From Paludibacteraceae bacterium (lineage in GTDB: Bacteria; Bacteroidota; Bacteroidia; Bacteroidales; Paludibacteraceae), in contig JAFTSS010000053.1 in assembly GCA_017467185.1 (NCBI GenBank), forward strand, positions 56,946-120,945: a stretch of DNA of 64,000 nucleotides, written 5' to 3'. The first letter of the stretch is position 1, and every line of letters begins with the position of its first letter. A program made the translations under genes and the position numbers. Below are positions 43,150 through 52,378 of the stretch, piece by piece. The notes beneath the pieces are model-generated. The model had not been told where the DNA came from and did not search any database. It saw nothing but the letters and a program-made list of their open reading frames with translations.

Positions 43150-43728
43150 ATGAAAATAGATATTATACTTTGCGGCGTAGGCGGTATGGGTGCCTTAAGT
43201 TCTGCTGCAATCATCTCAAAAGCAGCCCTTGATATGGGTTGGTATATGAAACAAGCCGAAACTCACGGTATGAGTCAACGTGGTGGTGATGTTCAATCTC
43301 ACCTCCGCATCAGCGATAAACCTATTGCATCAGACCTTATTCCAGAAGGTGAATGCGATATTATCCTCTCTGTTGAACCAATGGAAGCTCTTCGCTATCT
43401 ACCATTCCTCAGCAAAGATGGTTGGGTAATCACTAACGAAAACCCATTTATCAACATCCCTAACTACCCTGAAAAAGAGGCTATCATCGCTGAAATCAAC
43501 AAATTGCCACATAGCATCGTATTCGACGCTGATACTATTGCTAAAGAAGTTCACAATCCAAAAGGAACTAACATGGTAGTTCTTGGTGCTGCTTCTAAAT
43601 ATCTCGGCATTGACATCGAAAAATTAGAAGATGCTGTACGTAGCAACTTCGGTCGCAAAGGCGAAGCAATCGTAAATGCCAACATTGATGCATTGCGTGC
43701 TGGTCGTGCTGTTGCAGACAAAATGTAA
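43150..43728 (+). CDS. iorB: Indolepyruvate:ferredoxin oxidoreductase, beta subunit
   Basis: The 192-residue partner of IorA has the gamma-type domain of 2-oxoacid ferredoxin oxidoreductases: ILCGVGGMGALSSAAIISKAA at the start, then AETHGMSQRGGDVQSHLRI, then NMVVLGAASKYLGI near the end. It completes an Ior enzyme. A strong terminator follows, ending the DUF4494-yggS-iorA-iorB run. Confidence 0.93.
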   Translation: MKIDIILCGVGGMGALSSAAIISKAALDMGWYMKQAETHGMSQRGGDVQSHLRISDKPIASDLIPEGECDIILSVEPMEALRYLPFLSKDGWVITNENPFINIPNYPEKEAIIAEINKLPHSIVFDADTIAKEVHNPKGTNMVVLGAASKYLGIDIEKLEDAVRSNFGRKGEAIVNANIDALRAGRAVADKM

Positions 43729-43750
43729 TAATACACATTACCTCAATAAT

Positions 43751-43787
43751 AAAATGGCTACTCAATTCTTTTTGAGTAGCCATTTTT
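43751..43787 (+). terminator. Terminator after iorB
   Basis: A 15-bp stem AAAATGGCTACTCAA (43751-43765) / TTGAGTAGCCATTTT (43772-43786) is followed by T. Confidence 0.9.
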
Positions 43788-43850
43788 TATATTAATGCAA
43801 ATTCCTCAAACTAAGTTCAAGCAACCTGCGAGCAAGCAAACCGTCATTTT

Positions 43851-44381
43851 TTACTTCAACAATTCTGCAATCTTATTGCAAAGCCCCTTAAACTCCTGCT
43901 CTTCAAATTTGCGAGTAAGCATAATTATTTTACCATCTCTATCAACGAGGACATTACGAGTTATACCTGCATTTGGATGTGCATAAAGTCGGAAAACATC
44001 GCCCGTTGTATCATAAGCTAAAGGATAAGTTATTTTTGTAACATCACGCAATAGAGCAACTTTCTCTGGAGTCTCTTCTCTATCAATACCCACCAAAACA
44101 AAATCTTTATTGTCTTTGTGTTTTTTCCAAATATCACTCTCGATATGTGGCATCTCTTTGCGACAAATACCACACCACGAAGCTGTAAACTGAAGCATAA
44201 CCACCTTACCTCGTAACTCGCTAAGATGTATGGTTTTACCATTATCCATAGTCAGCTCAAAATCAGGAGCCATATCGCCTACTTTCACAATATAACCTCT
44301 ATCCTCACCCTCTTGGGCATTCAAACAATTCACAATGCTAAATGCTAAATGCACAATTAAAATAAACAATACTTTTTTCAT
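43851..44381 (-). CDS. TlpA-like periplasmic thiol-disulfide oxidoreductase
   Basis: The 176-residue protein has a signal peptide and a thioredoxin fold: DMAPDFELTMDNGKTIHLSELRGKVVMLQFTASWCGICRKEMP. The redox pair is WCGIC (near residue 73). It also has the cis-Pro-region LAYDTTGDVFRLY and GITRNVLVDRDGKI. It probably reduces exported disulfides or thiol cofactors. The signal peptide end (FSIVNCLNAQ) is encoded by AATGCTA heptamers. It lies 13 bases downstream of apbE on the same strand and is likely co-transcribed. Confidence 0.88.
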   Translation of the reverse strand: MKKVLFILIVHLAFSIVNCLNAQEGEDRGYIVKVGDMAPDFELTMDNGKTIHLSELRGKVVMLQFTASWCGICRKEMPHIESDIWKKHKDNKDFVLVGIDREETPEKVALLRDVTKITYPLAYDTTGDVFRLYAHPNAGITRNVLVDRDGKIIMLTRKFEEQEFKGLCNKIAELLK

Positions 44382-44394
44382 ATCTTACAAATTA

Positions 44395-45387
44395 TTAAAA
44401 ATCATCACTTTTCCAAGTTTTTAGTTCACCATTTTCTTCGTAAATGAGATAACCTTTTATATCTCTACGATTTTTTATCCACGTTTGAGCTTTTTCAAAA
44501 CCAGCTACCATGCAGGCTGTTGCCCAAGCATCTGCTGTCATACAATCAGGTGCAACTATTGTGGCACTCAACAGGTTATGACTAACAGGATAACCTGTAC
44601 GAGGGTCAATCGTATGGGAATATTTTTTGCCGTCTATTTCATAAAAGTTGCGGTAATTGCCACTTGTTGCCATACCACAATCTGTAAGTTTGACAACCTC
44701 TTGTATTTCACGATTAACACAAAGCGAATCTTCAACTGGCTTATTTATAGCTATATGCCAATTAACTCCCTTTGAATTAAGTCCTTTAACAACCAATTCT
44801 CCACCTATTTCAATACAAAAATCAGTACATCCATACGCTTCAAGGGTGTCTGATACTACATCACAAGCATAACCCTTTGCTATAGCTCCTGCATCAATAC
44901 GCATCTCTGGATATGCCTTATGAATAACTCCATCCTCTAATACAACTAATTCATAACCAACATATTCCCGAACACTATCTACCTCAGCATCAGTTACAAC
45001 ATCACGATTTTTTAATCCAAAACCCCATAAGTCGACCAATGGAGCAACTGTCATATCGAATGCTCCATGTGTACAATCACTAACGTATTGTCCTGTTTTC
45101 CATACAGTTAAAAACAATAAATCTAATTCAACAGGCTGATTGTTGTTGACCTTAGATATTGTACTTTCTTGATTAAACATTGATAATGATGCATTGACTG
45201 CTTCAAGTGCACTGTTTATCTGTAAAGACAAATCCTTATTCTCTGGATTTGAATATGTTACACTATAAACTGTTCCAAATATAAAACCGTCACGATGCAA
45301 ATATTCTTTATCTTTTGGAAAATCATAACACAAAAAGAATACTGCCACTGCGACAAAAAATAATGTAAATAATGTTTTTTTATTCAT
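44395..45387 (-). CDS. apbE: FAD:protein FMN transferase
   Basis: The 330-residue protein has a membrane-anchor helix (FFVAVAVFFLCYDF). The ApbE domain contains DGFIFGTVYSVTY, DLWGFGLKN, MRIDAGAIAKGYACDVV, GMATSGNYRNF and YSHTIDPRTGYPVSHNLLSATIVA. It attaches FMN to threonines of exported flavoproteins, for example RnfG/NqrC. It implies such a complex elsewhere in the genome. Together with the TlpA-like gene it forms a two-gene unit. Confidence 0.93.
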   Translation of the reverse strand: MNKKTLFTLFFVAVAVFFLCYDFPKDKEYLHRDGFIFGTVYSVTYSNPENKDLSLQINSALEAVNASLSMFNQESTISKVNNNQPVELDLLFLTVWKTGQYVSDCTHGAFDMTVAPLVDLWGFGLKNRDVVTDAEVDSVREYVGYELVVLEDGVIHKAYPEMRIDAGAIAKGYACDVVSDTLEAYGCTDFCIEIGGELVVKGLNSKGVNWHIAINKPVEDSLCVNREIQEVVKLTDCGMATSGNYRNFYEIDGKKYSHTIDPRTGYPVSHNLLSATIVAPDCMTADAWATACMVAGFEKAQTWIKNRRDIKGYLIYEENGELKTWKSDDF

Positions 45388-45528
45388 ATTTTAGAAGTTT
45401 TAGATTTTTAGTAATAAGTCGTAAGAGCCATTTTTCGCCATTCGGCTCAAGACCATTGGTTCGGCATTAAGTAATTCGTAGGATTTATTCTTTCTACTTT
45501 CTACTTATTACTTTGTACTATCAAAGCA

Positions 45529-45536
45529 CAAAATTA
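45529..45536 (-). promoter_or_regulatory. -7 promoter element of apbE
   Basis: Minus strand TAATTTTG. The leader of about 135 bases holds period-like TTCTACTTTCTACTTATTAC words (45491-45512). Confidence 0.55.
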
Positions 45537-45582
45537 CAAAAAAATTCTCAACATTCAACTCTTAACTATCAACTTTTTTTCG

Positions 45583-45590
45583 TAACTTTG
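45583..45590 (+). promoter_or_regulatory. -7 promoter element of the endonuclease pair
   Basis: TAACTTTG, 29 bases before ATG 45620. The 30 bases before it carry TCAACTC/TCAACATTC words like the heptamer arrays elsewhere. Confidence 0.6.
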
Positions 45591-45619
45591 TAAATTGCTA
45601 TTATTAAAAAATACTGAAT

Positions 45620-48427
45620 ATGAAAAAACTAAATATTTTGATTCTTTTGTATTGGATTTCAACTATCCTATTTGCCGAAATTCCAGCTGGTTATTACTAT
45701 AAAGCAAACAATAAATATGGTTATGATTTGCTTAATACACTGAACATTATATGCTCTAACGGCGATTTTTTAAGCTATGGTAGTGGCGAGGGCTACACTT
45801 GGGAAGGGTTCTATTATACCGACCGCAATGATGATGGTTCGGTAATAGATATGTACTCTTCAACCATACGCTATCAAACGGATTTCAATGGAGTTGACGG
45901 GTTGCATATAGAACATTCGTTGCCAAAAAGTTGGTGGGGAGCATTAGAAAACTATGCCTTCCGTGATTTGCACCACCTATTTCCTGCCGATGCAACTACA
46001 AATATTACAAAAAATAATTTACCACTCGGCGAGGTAGAAACAGCAACATTCGACAACGGAGTATCAAAAATTGGCACTACATCGCTATACAATAGCAAAG
46101 AAAAATGCTTTGAACCTGCCGATGAATATAAAGGCGATTTTGCTCGTGCTTATTTTTATGTCTCTACTGTGTATAATGAATTATCAGCATTATGGCAATC
46201 CTCTATGATGCAAAACAACACATACCCAGTGTGGAACAATGAAGCACTTGATTTATTACTAAAATGGCACCGTGAAGATCCTATATCAGAAAAAGAATTA
46301 AAACGTCAAGAAGCTGTATATCAAATACAACACAATCGCAATCCCTTTATTGATTATCCAGAAATGGTAGAACACATCTGGGGGAATAAAAAAGATATAG
46401 CAATATCTTTACCTAAAGAAACAAGACCATTTTTGACAACTCCAACTGCATGGACTTCGATTGAAACTCCTGTATCACACACAGGCACAACTACTTACAA
46501 GACAATACGTTTTGAAGGCGCAAACTTTACAAAAAACATTAAAATAACACTACTCAATAAATCAACTGAAATAACTCTATCAAAAACAGAGATAACTCCA
46601 CAAGATATTACAACCGGCTATGATTTAAATATTTCAATATTTAGCAACGAAACAAAAACAATCATAGACACGCTGTTAATATGTACATCTGACACACTCA
46701 AATTGCCTATTATGGCTACTTTCACCGATGAATTTATGATAACTGAAACTGAAATACTAAATCCAGTATCAGCCAATATAAAATGGACAGAACTACCTAA
46801 TACTCAAACATACGAAGTAACATTAAGAGATACGCCCGACAATCGTACTTGTGATTTAATGTTTTCTGGCTATGCCGAGGGGTCTTCTTACAATAAAGCA
46901 ATAAGTATATACAATGGTACTGGCAAAACTATTGACTTAAAATATTATTCATTAAGGAAACAAAGCAATGGCACAGGAGAACTAAAACTCGACTACCCTC
47001 TGTCTGGAACTTTAGCAAACAACGACTGCTATGTAATCGTAAGTAGTCGCGCAAATGAAACACTTAAAGCTATCTCTAACCATATAGTATCATCACCTTT
47101 AGACGAAGATAATATATTGAATTTCAATGGCAATGATGCTATTGGATTATATCATAATGGTATATTGATTGATATAATTGGAGAGGTAAATAACTCAGCT
47201 GATTGGGGCAAAGATATATCATTAAAACGCAACATAAACATTACATCACCTAATAAAAAATTTGAGTGGAATGAATGGGATAAATTAAACAAAGATGATT
47301 TCTCACACCTTGACAACCACAATATTACATTAAACAAACAATCTAATATAATAGCTACCTACCAATCTGACATCAATCACATTACAATTGACAATTTAAC
47401 ACCAAATAGCACTTATTACATTGAAGTTAAAGCTGATAACAAAACTTCTGTAAATATTTTGCCACTAAAAACACCTAATATTATTGCCCCTGAAGCCTAC
47501 GAAGCCACCGAAATATATGCTACACAATTCACAGCTAATTGGGAAGAGATAAATTATGCCGAAGAATATATAGTTGATTTAATGCAGTCAATGGGATGTG
47601 AAGAGATAACTATAGAAGAAAACTTCGACAGCGTAGGTTCAAATGGTAAACCACTGCCTGAAGGTTGGAGCGGAACTGCATCTGGCAACTATACATCAGA
47701 GGCTTCTTCTGGCAAATCTATCCCTTCTGTGGCTTTGAAAAACAATGGCGAATACCTACAAACACCTATCAGCCCGTCTCCTTTAACTTACATTGAATTT
47801 ATGTATCGGTTCCCAAGTAACACGGCTACCGACTCTTATTTTATTGTATATTCGGTCAATTCGCAAGGAGAATTAACTCAAATTGACAAAATAGAATATG
47901 CCAATACCACCAAAACCACTAAAACATACACCGACTTAAAAGATACATATGCTATTCGCATCGAATATCATAAAACAAAAGGTAATCTTGCTATTGACGA
48001 TATAATATATAAATATGGTGGAAAAACTAATAAAATAATCCGTTCAGAGGAGACCACAAATAATTTTTATACATTTGAAAATCTTACTGCCAACACAGAG
48101 TATATGTATCAAATAAGAGCTATAGTAAATAAAGATTGCTTATCTGAAACATCAAATATTATACACGTAAAAACAAATTCTACTCCTATACCAACTGACA
48201 TAGAAAACAACTTTACTCAATCATTATACACCATAAATAATACACTATATATCGAAGGACTAAATGAAAATTCAAAAGTTACTATATATAATATATCAGG
48301 CATAAAAATCTACCAAACAACTCTAAATTCTCAATCAACTCTTAACATTCAACTTCCTAAGGGTATTTATATTGCACAAATCAATAATAATCAACACATT
48401 AAAACAATTAAATTTATAATAAAATGA
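45620..48427 (+). CDS. Secreted endonuclease I with lamin-tail and Fn3-like domains, T9SS type A sorting domain
   Basis: The 935-residue protein has a signal peptide (ends LFAEI). Next is an endonuclease I domain (about 20-265): HSLPKSWWGALENYAFRDLHHLFPAD holds the beta-beta-alpha-metal His, then KGDFARAYFY and NPFIDYPEMVEHIWG. Then come a lamin-tail-like domain (NGTGKTIDLKYYSL, NGNDAIGLYHNGILIDIIGE), an Fn3-like domain (TQFTANWEEIN) and a jelly-roll-like part. The C-terminal T9SS type A sorting domain is VTIYNISGIKIYQTTL with LPKGIYIAQI. It degrades extracellular DNA or RNA. It overlaps the next gene by 4 bases. Confidence 0.9.
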   Translation: MKKLNILILLYWISTILFAEIPAGYYYKANNKYGYDLLNTLNIICSNGDFLSYGSGEGYTWEGFYYTDRNDDGSVIDMYSSTIRYQTDFNGVDGLHIEHSLPKSWWGALENYAFRDLHHLFPADATTNITKNNLPLGEVETATFDNGVSKIGTTSLYNSKEKCFEPADEYKGDFARAYFYVSTVYNELSALWQSSMMQNNTYPVWNNEALDLLLKWHREDPISEKELKRQEAVYQIQHNRNPFIDYPEMVEHIWGNKKDIAISLPKETRPFLTTPTAWTSIETPVSHTGTTTYKTIRFEGANFTKNIKITLLNKSTEITLSKTEITPQDITTGYDLNISIFSNETKTIIDTLLICTSDTLKLPIMATFTDEFMITETEILNPVSANIKWTELPNTQTYEVTLRDTPDNRTCDLMFSGYAEGSSYNKAISIYNGTGKTIDLKYYSLRKQSNGTGELKLDYPLSGTLANNDCYVIVSSRANETLKAISNHIVSSPLDEDNILNFNGNDAIGLYHNGILIDIIGEVNNSADWGKDISLKRNINITSPNKKFEWNEWDKLNKDDFSHLDNHNITLNKQSNIIATYQSDINHITIDNLTPNSTYYIEVKADNKTSVNILPLKTPNIIAPEAYEATEIYATQFTANWEEINYAEEYIVDLMQSMGCEEITIEENFDSVGSNGKPLPEGWSGTASGNYTSEASSGKSIPSVALKNNGEYLQTPISPSPLTYIEFMYRFPSNTATDSYFIVYSVNSQGELTQIDKIEYANTTKTTKTYTDLKDTYAIRIEYHKTKGNLAIDDIIYKYGGKTNKIIRSEETTNNFYTFENLTANTEYMYQIRAIVNKDCLSETSNIIHVKTNSTPIPTDIENNFTQSLYTINNTLYIEGLNENSKVTIYNISGIKIYQTTLNSQSTLNIQLPKGIYIAQINNNQHIKTIKFIIK

Positions 48428-50832
48428 AAAAATTAGTACTCTTTTTAGTCGTTTTATTCTGTTTTGGAATGCATGCAGTAGCCGAAGCTCCTGCTGGTTA
48501 CTATTCTTCTGCAAATGGCAAAAGTGGTAACTCGTTGCGTCTTGCCCTACAAGATATCATTGATAATCACACAGTTGTGAGTTATGACAATTTATACAAA
48601 TTATATGTAGCATCTGATTCTCACGACGATGGTTCGCTATGGGATATGTATTCTACATGCACATGGACTCATGGCTCCAAAAAGTGTGGCAGTTACAGCG
48701 GTGTTTGCGATTGCTACAATCGAGAACACTCTGTGCCTCAATCATGGTTTGGCGAAAAATCACCAATGAAGAGTGATGCATTCCATGTTATACCAACTGA
48801 CGGTAAAGTGAATAATCAACGTTCAAACTATCCTTTTGGCGAATGTTCAGGCGGTACTACATTAAGCTCAAAAGCATTAGGACGACTTGGTAATAGTACA
48901 TTCTCAGGCTATTCGGGCAAGGTATTTGAACCTGATGACGAGTATAAAGGCGACTTCGCTCGTGGCTATTTCTATATGGCTACTCGCTATGCCGATAAAT
49001 GCTCTGCTTGGGGCAATCAGATGTTTGGTTCGGTGAATGGCTTGACCTCTTATTCTGTAAATTTATTGCTCAAATGGCACCGCGAAGACCCTGTTTCTGA
49101 GAAAGAAAGAGTAAGAAATGATGCTATTTATGGCATAAACAATACAACAGGTTACAAACAAGGCAATCGTAATCCATTCATCGACTACCCTTGTTTGGCT
49201 GAATATATTTGGGGTGATAGAAAAAATGAAGCTGTTGACTTCTCTAAACTATTATCTGCTTACGATGACCAATATATCTCTGGTGATGACAAATCTGGTT
49301 GTAACTGTACACCAACAAAACCAACTATCATCTACCCTACCGATGGTGTAACCATCAATGTTGGTGCTGCAAATGTAAATTCAACTGTATCAACTAACAT
49401 AACTATACAAGGCGTACAACTCACAAAAGATTTAACGCTTACAATAAGTGGTACAAATGCTTCTATGTTTGAATTATCAACTAATAGAATATCAGCATCA
49501 GAAGGCTTGGAAGGCGTTGATATTTCAGTTTCATACACCCCTACTGCTATTGGCGACCACAAGGCAACATTAACTATATCAAGTACAGAATTGAGCAAAT
49601 CGGTTGTAGTAAATCTCACTGGCGAAAGCCATACTACACTTGTGTCGCCATCAAATAATAGCATTACATTCTACTGCGAAGATGTAAGAAAACCTGAAAC
49701 AGGACACGTATTGATTAAAGCAACTAATACAACTTCCAACATATCTCTATCAATTAGTGGCACAAATAAATCACTTTTCTCTATTGCTCAAACCAACATT
49801 AGTGCCGCAGAGGCTCAAACTGGTAAAGATATTGAAATAACCTATACCCCAACTACAATAGGCAAACATACAGCCACTTTGGTTATCACATCAAATGACT
49901 TCACTACTCGCAACATCACACTTGAAGGCACTACAACATTCTCTGTTTTTGAAGCATCTGAAATCACAAATAATTCATTTGTTGCCAACTGGAGCGATGC
50001 TGGTGTTACTGATTATACATTGAATGTTTATACTAAAGCTATATCAGAATCTTCAGAAGAGGAGATAATAAATCTCACCGAAATCACATCAGATATAATT
50101 GATGCAAATAAAGATGTTTTATCTCTTTCAGGTAAGACTTATTACGAAGGAACAGGCTTGCGTTTAGGAACAGGCAGTGGCGACGGAACACTCACTGTCT
50201 CAGGCGATTTCTCAAAAGGCGGTTCTATTTCAATTACAGCACAAGCCTACCATAGCGATGCTTCAGTATTGAAAATTACAAGCGGTAGTAACACTATTGC
50301 AGAAGAGTCTTTAACATCAGATTTTAAGACATATAAATACACTATTACACCAAACAATTTAAGCAAAATCACTATTTCACAAGGAGCAAGTGGCGAACGT
50401 GTTGTAATCAGTCAACTTGCTGTTACTGGTGGTTCTGGAGAAGTGATAGAAAACAAATCTATTGCTGGCTATCCTAAAAATGTGGGTAACGTGACCTCAT
50501 ATATTGTTACAGGATTAGATGCAACTGAAATATATTATTACACAGTTACACCTACAAATAGTGATGAATCAGAAGAAATATTAGTTGAATTATCTAACAT
50601 ATCTGTTGATGATATGCCTACATACCAAACTAATAAAGATATAATTTACTACATAAAAGACAATACAGTTGTTGTAACTAACTTATATCCAGGTAAATCA
50701 CTCAATATTTATAACACATTAGGACAACTAATCTTAACGATTGACAAAGTATCACAAACCGAAACTCTCAATCTACCACAAGGAATATATTTAATTCAAC
50801 ACAACAACCAAACAATAAAAATCAAAAATTAA
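48424..50832 (+). CDS. Second secreted endonuclease I with T9SS type A sorting domain
   Basis: The 802-residue paralogue of the previous gene has a signal peptide (ends HAVAEA). Its endonuclease I domain has REHSVPQSWFGE, DAFHVIPTDGKVNNQRSNYPFG, KGDFARGYFYMATRY and NPFIDYPCLAEYIWG. Two Ig-like domains of the same pattern follow (ISGTNASMFELS, ISGTNKSLFSIA), then an Fn3-like region and a T9SS type A sorting end (LNIYNTLGQLILTI with LPQGIYLIQ). The catalytic domain matches the family better than that of the first gene, which has a shorter cysteine-poor version. Tandem duplication is likely. Confidence 0.9.
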   Translation: MKKLVLFLVVLFCFGMHAVAEAPAGYYSSANGKSGNSLRLALQDIIDNHTVVSYDNLYKLYVASDSHDDGSLWDMYSTCTWTHGSKKCGSYSGVCDCYNREHSVPQSWFGEKSPMKSDAFHVIPTDGKVNNQRSNYPFGECSGGTTLSSKALGRLGNSTFSGYSGKVFEPDDEYKGDFARGYFYMATRYADKCSAWGNQMFGSVNGLTSYSVNLLLKWHREDPVSEKERVRNDAIYGINNTTGYKQGNRNPFIDYPCLAEYIWGDRKNEAVDFSKLLSAYDDQYISGDDKSGCNCTPTKPTIIYPTDGVTINVGAANVNSTVSTNITIQGVQLTKDLTLTISGTNASMFELSTNRISASEGLEGVDISVSYTPTAIGDHKATLTISSTELSKSVVVNLTGESHTTLVSPSNNSITFYCEDVRKPETGHVLIKATNTTSNISLSISGTNKSLFSIAQTNISAAEAQTGKDIEITYTPTTIGKHTATLVITSNDFTTRNITLEGTTTFSVFEASEITNNSFVANWSDAGVTDYTLNVYTKAISESSEEEIINLTEITSDIIDANKDVLSLSGKTYYEGTGLRLGTGSGDGTLTVSGDFSKGGSISITAQAYHSDASVLKITSGSNTIAEESLTSDFKTYKYTITPNNLSKITISQGASGERVVISQLAVTGGSGEVIENKSIAGYPKNVGNVTSYIVTGLDATEIYYYTVTPTNSDESEEILVELSNISVDDMPTYQTNKDIIYYIKDNTVVVTNLYPGKSLNIYNTLGQLILTIDKVSQTETLNLPQGIYLIQHNNQTIKIKN

Positions 50833-50885
50833 ATTTATAGAAGCTATAGCATCTATAAAAACTATACAATACTTAATAAAAAAAA
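50833..50885. repeat. CTATAG-type words before nspC
   Basis: TATAGAAGC, TATAGCATC and TATAAAAAC stand in 9-base steps between the endonuclease stop and the nspC start. Confidence 0.65.
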
Positions 50886-52124
50886 ATGAACTCTTTCAAC
50901 AAATTCAACTACAACCTACCCGAAATACCTTCACCATGTTATGTGGTTGAGGAGGAGTTGTTGCATAGGAATTTGCAACTGATCAAGTCTGTAAGCGAAC
51001 GTTCGGGAGTAGAAATCATCATGGCTTTCAAGGCTTTTGCCATTTGGAAATTATTTGACATTACACGCCAATACATTCCCCACTCTACCGCAAGTTCTTT
51101 GTCTGAGGCTCGATTGGCGTTTGAAAAATTGGGTTCTAAAGCTCATACTTTTGCTCCAGTCTATAAAGATAGTGAAATTGAAACTATTGCTCAGTGTTCT
51201 TCTCATATCACCTTCAATTCGCTGGCTCAATTTAATAGACATAAAGCTGTTGCAAAGAAATATAATATTTCTTGTGGCGTGCGTATCAATCCTGAATATT
51301 CCGATGTAGAGACTGACCTTTATAACCCATGTGCTCCTGGCTCTCGCTTTGGCATAATTCGCGACCAATTACCTGAACAATTACCAGAAGTCATTGAGGG
51401 ATTGCATTTTCATACTCTCTGCGAATCAACATCATACGATTTAGAAAATACTCTAAAAGTTGTAGAAGAACGCTTTGCTCCTTGGCTCAAACAAGTGAAA
51501 TGGATAAATATGGGAGGCGGACATTTAATGACTCGTAAAGGTTATGATACTGAACATTTAATTACTCTTTTACAAGGATTTAAAGCTCGTCATCCACACC
51601 TACATGTAATATTAGAACCAGGCTCTGCTCACGTTTGGCGCACTGGTGTTTTGGTTACAGAAGTGCAAGATATTGTTGAAAATCATGGTATTAAAACTGC
51701 TATAATAGATGCTTCGTTTGCTTGTCACATGCCTGATTGTCTTGAGATGCCTTATCAGCCATTTATTGTCAATGCTCAATGCTCAATGCACGATGCACAA
51801 TCGGAAGAGATAGGAGACACAAAACACGAGACACAAGATAACGCAATACAAAAAACTCCTAACTCCTCACACCCAACTTCTTATTGTTATAGGATGGGGG
51901 GTAATAGTTGTTTGAGTGGCGACTTTGTTGGCAGTTGGCAGTTTGATCATGAATTGCAAATAGGTGAACGCATTGTATTTGAAGATATGAACCACTATAC
52001 TAATGTTAAAACCAACATGTTCAACGGCATCACACACCCATCAATAGCCCTCCGGCGATTAAATGGTTCAATTGAAATTCTTCGTAAATATAGTTACGAC
52101 GACTATCTACACAGAATGTGCTAG
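50886..52124 (+). CDS. nspC: Carboxynorspermidine decarboxylase with repeat-derived insert
   Basis: The 412-residue PLP enzyme of the alanine-racemase fold decarboxylates carboxynorspermidine or carboxyspermidine in polyamine synthesis. The PLP lysine is in EIIMAFKAFAIWK (residue about 49). GVRINPEYS, EGLHFHTLCES, WINMGGGHLMTRKGYD, LEPGSAHVWRTG and CLSGDFVGSWQFDHELQIGE follow. Between PDCLEMPYQPFIV and the conserved YRMGGNSCLSGD lies a foreign stretch of about 37 residues coded by AATGCTC and CGAGACAC words. The frame is kept. The partner dehydrogenase is not adjacent. Confidence 0.92.
   Translation: MNSFNKFNYNLPEIPSPCYVVEEELLHRNLQLIKSVSERSGVEIIMAFKAFAIWKLFDITRQYIPHSTASSLSEARLAFEKLGSKAHTFAPVYKDSEIETIAQCSSHITFNSLAQFNRHKAVAKKYNISCGVRINPEYSDVETDLYNPCAPGSRFGIIRDQLPEQLPEVIEGLHFHTLCESTSYDLENTLKVVEERFAPWLKQVKWINMGGGHLMTRKGYDTEHLITLLQGFKARHPHLHVILEPGSAHVWRTGVLVTEVQDIVENHGIKTAIIDASFACHMPDCLEMPYQPFIVNAQCSMHDAQSEEIGDTKHETQDNAIQKTPNSSHPTSYCYRMGGNSCLSGDFVGSWQFDHELQIGERIVFEDMNHYTNVKTNMFNGITHPSIALRRLNGSIEILRKYSYDDYLHRMC
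51771..51841. repeat. AATGCTC and ACACGAG heptamer words inside nspC
   Basis: AATGCTC occurs twice, followed by AATGCAC, GATGCAC (51771-51798). Then GGAGACAC/AAAACACGAGACAC words follow (51813-51835). They are absent from the enzyme family's conserved blocks. Confidence 0.8.
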
Positions 52125-52183
52125 TGAAGATAAAAAGAGAAAAAAGTAAAGAGAGATACTAGAAATTTTTCTCCATAAAATAG

Positions 52184-52224
52184 AAAAGAGACGCAAAACA
52201 ATTTTGCGTCTCTTTTGTTTTTTT
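52184..52224 (+). terminator. Terminator after nspC
   Basis: The 15-bp stem AAAAGAGACGCAAAA (52184-52198) pairs with TTTTGCGTCTCTTTT (52202-52216), T-run after. The arms share GAGACGCAA/TTGCGTCTC with the palindrome at 6365-6384. Confidence 0.88.
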
Positions 52225-52258
52225 CTAAATTGACTAGGCGATATAGATGTTTTAGAAA

Positions 52259-52376
52259 AAACTAGTTAATCTAGATTTCCTAGACTAACTAGTTTGCTTT
52301 GTTTTTATTTAAGGGCTACCTTAACTTCGTTGAAGTTGCTATCGCTCGGTAAAAGATAAGTAAACTTATCTTTTAC
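52259..52376 (-). terminator. Three hairpins downstream of the amidase gene
   Basis: GTAAAAGATAAGT/ACTTATCTTTTAC (52349-52376) stands 3 bases past the stop codon. AACTT/AAGTT (52323-52337) follows. AAACTAGTTA/TAACTAGTTT (52259-52295) comes last, with T's on the minus strand. The last is the best terminator. Confidence 0.6.
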
Positions 52377-52378
52377 TC

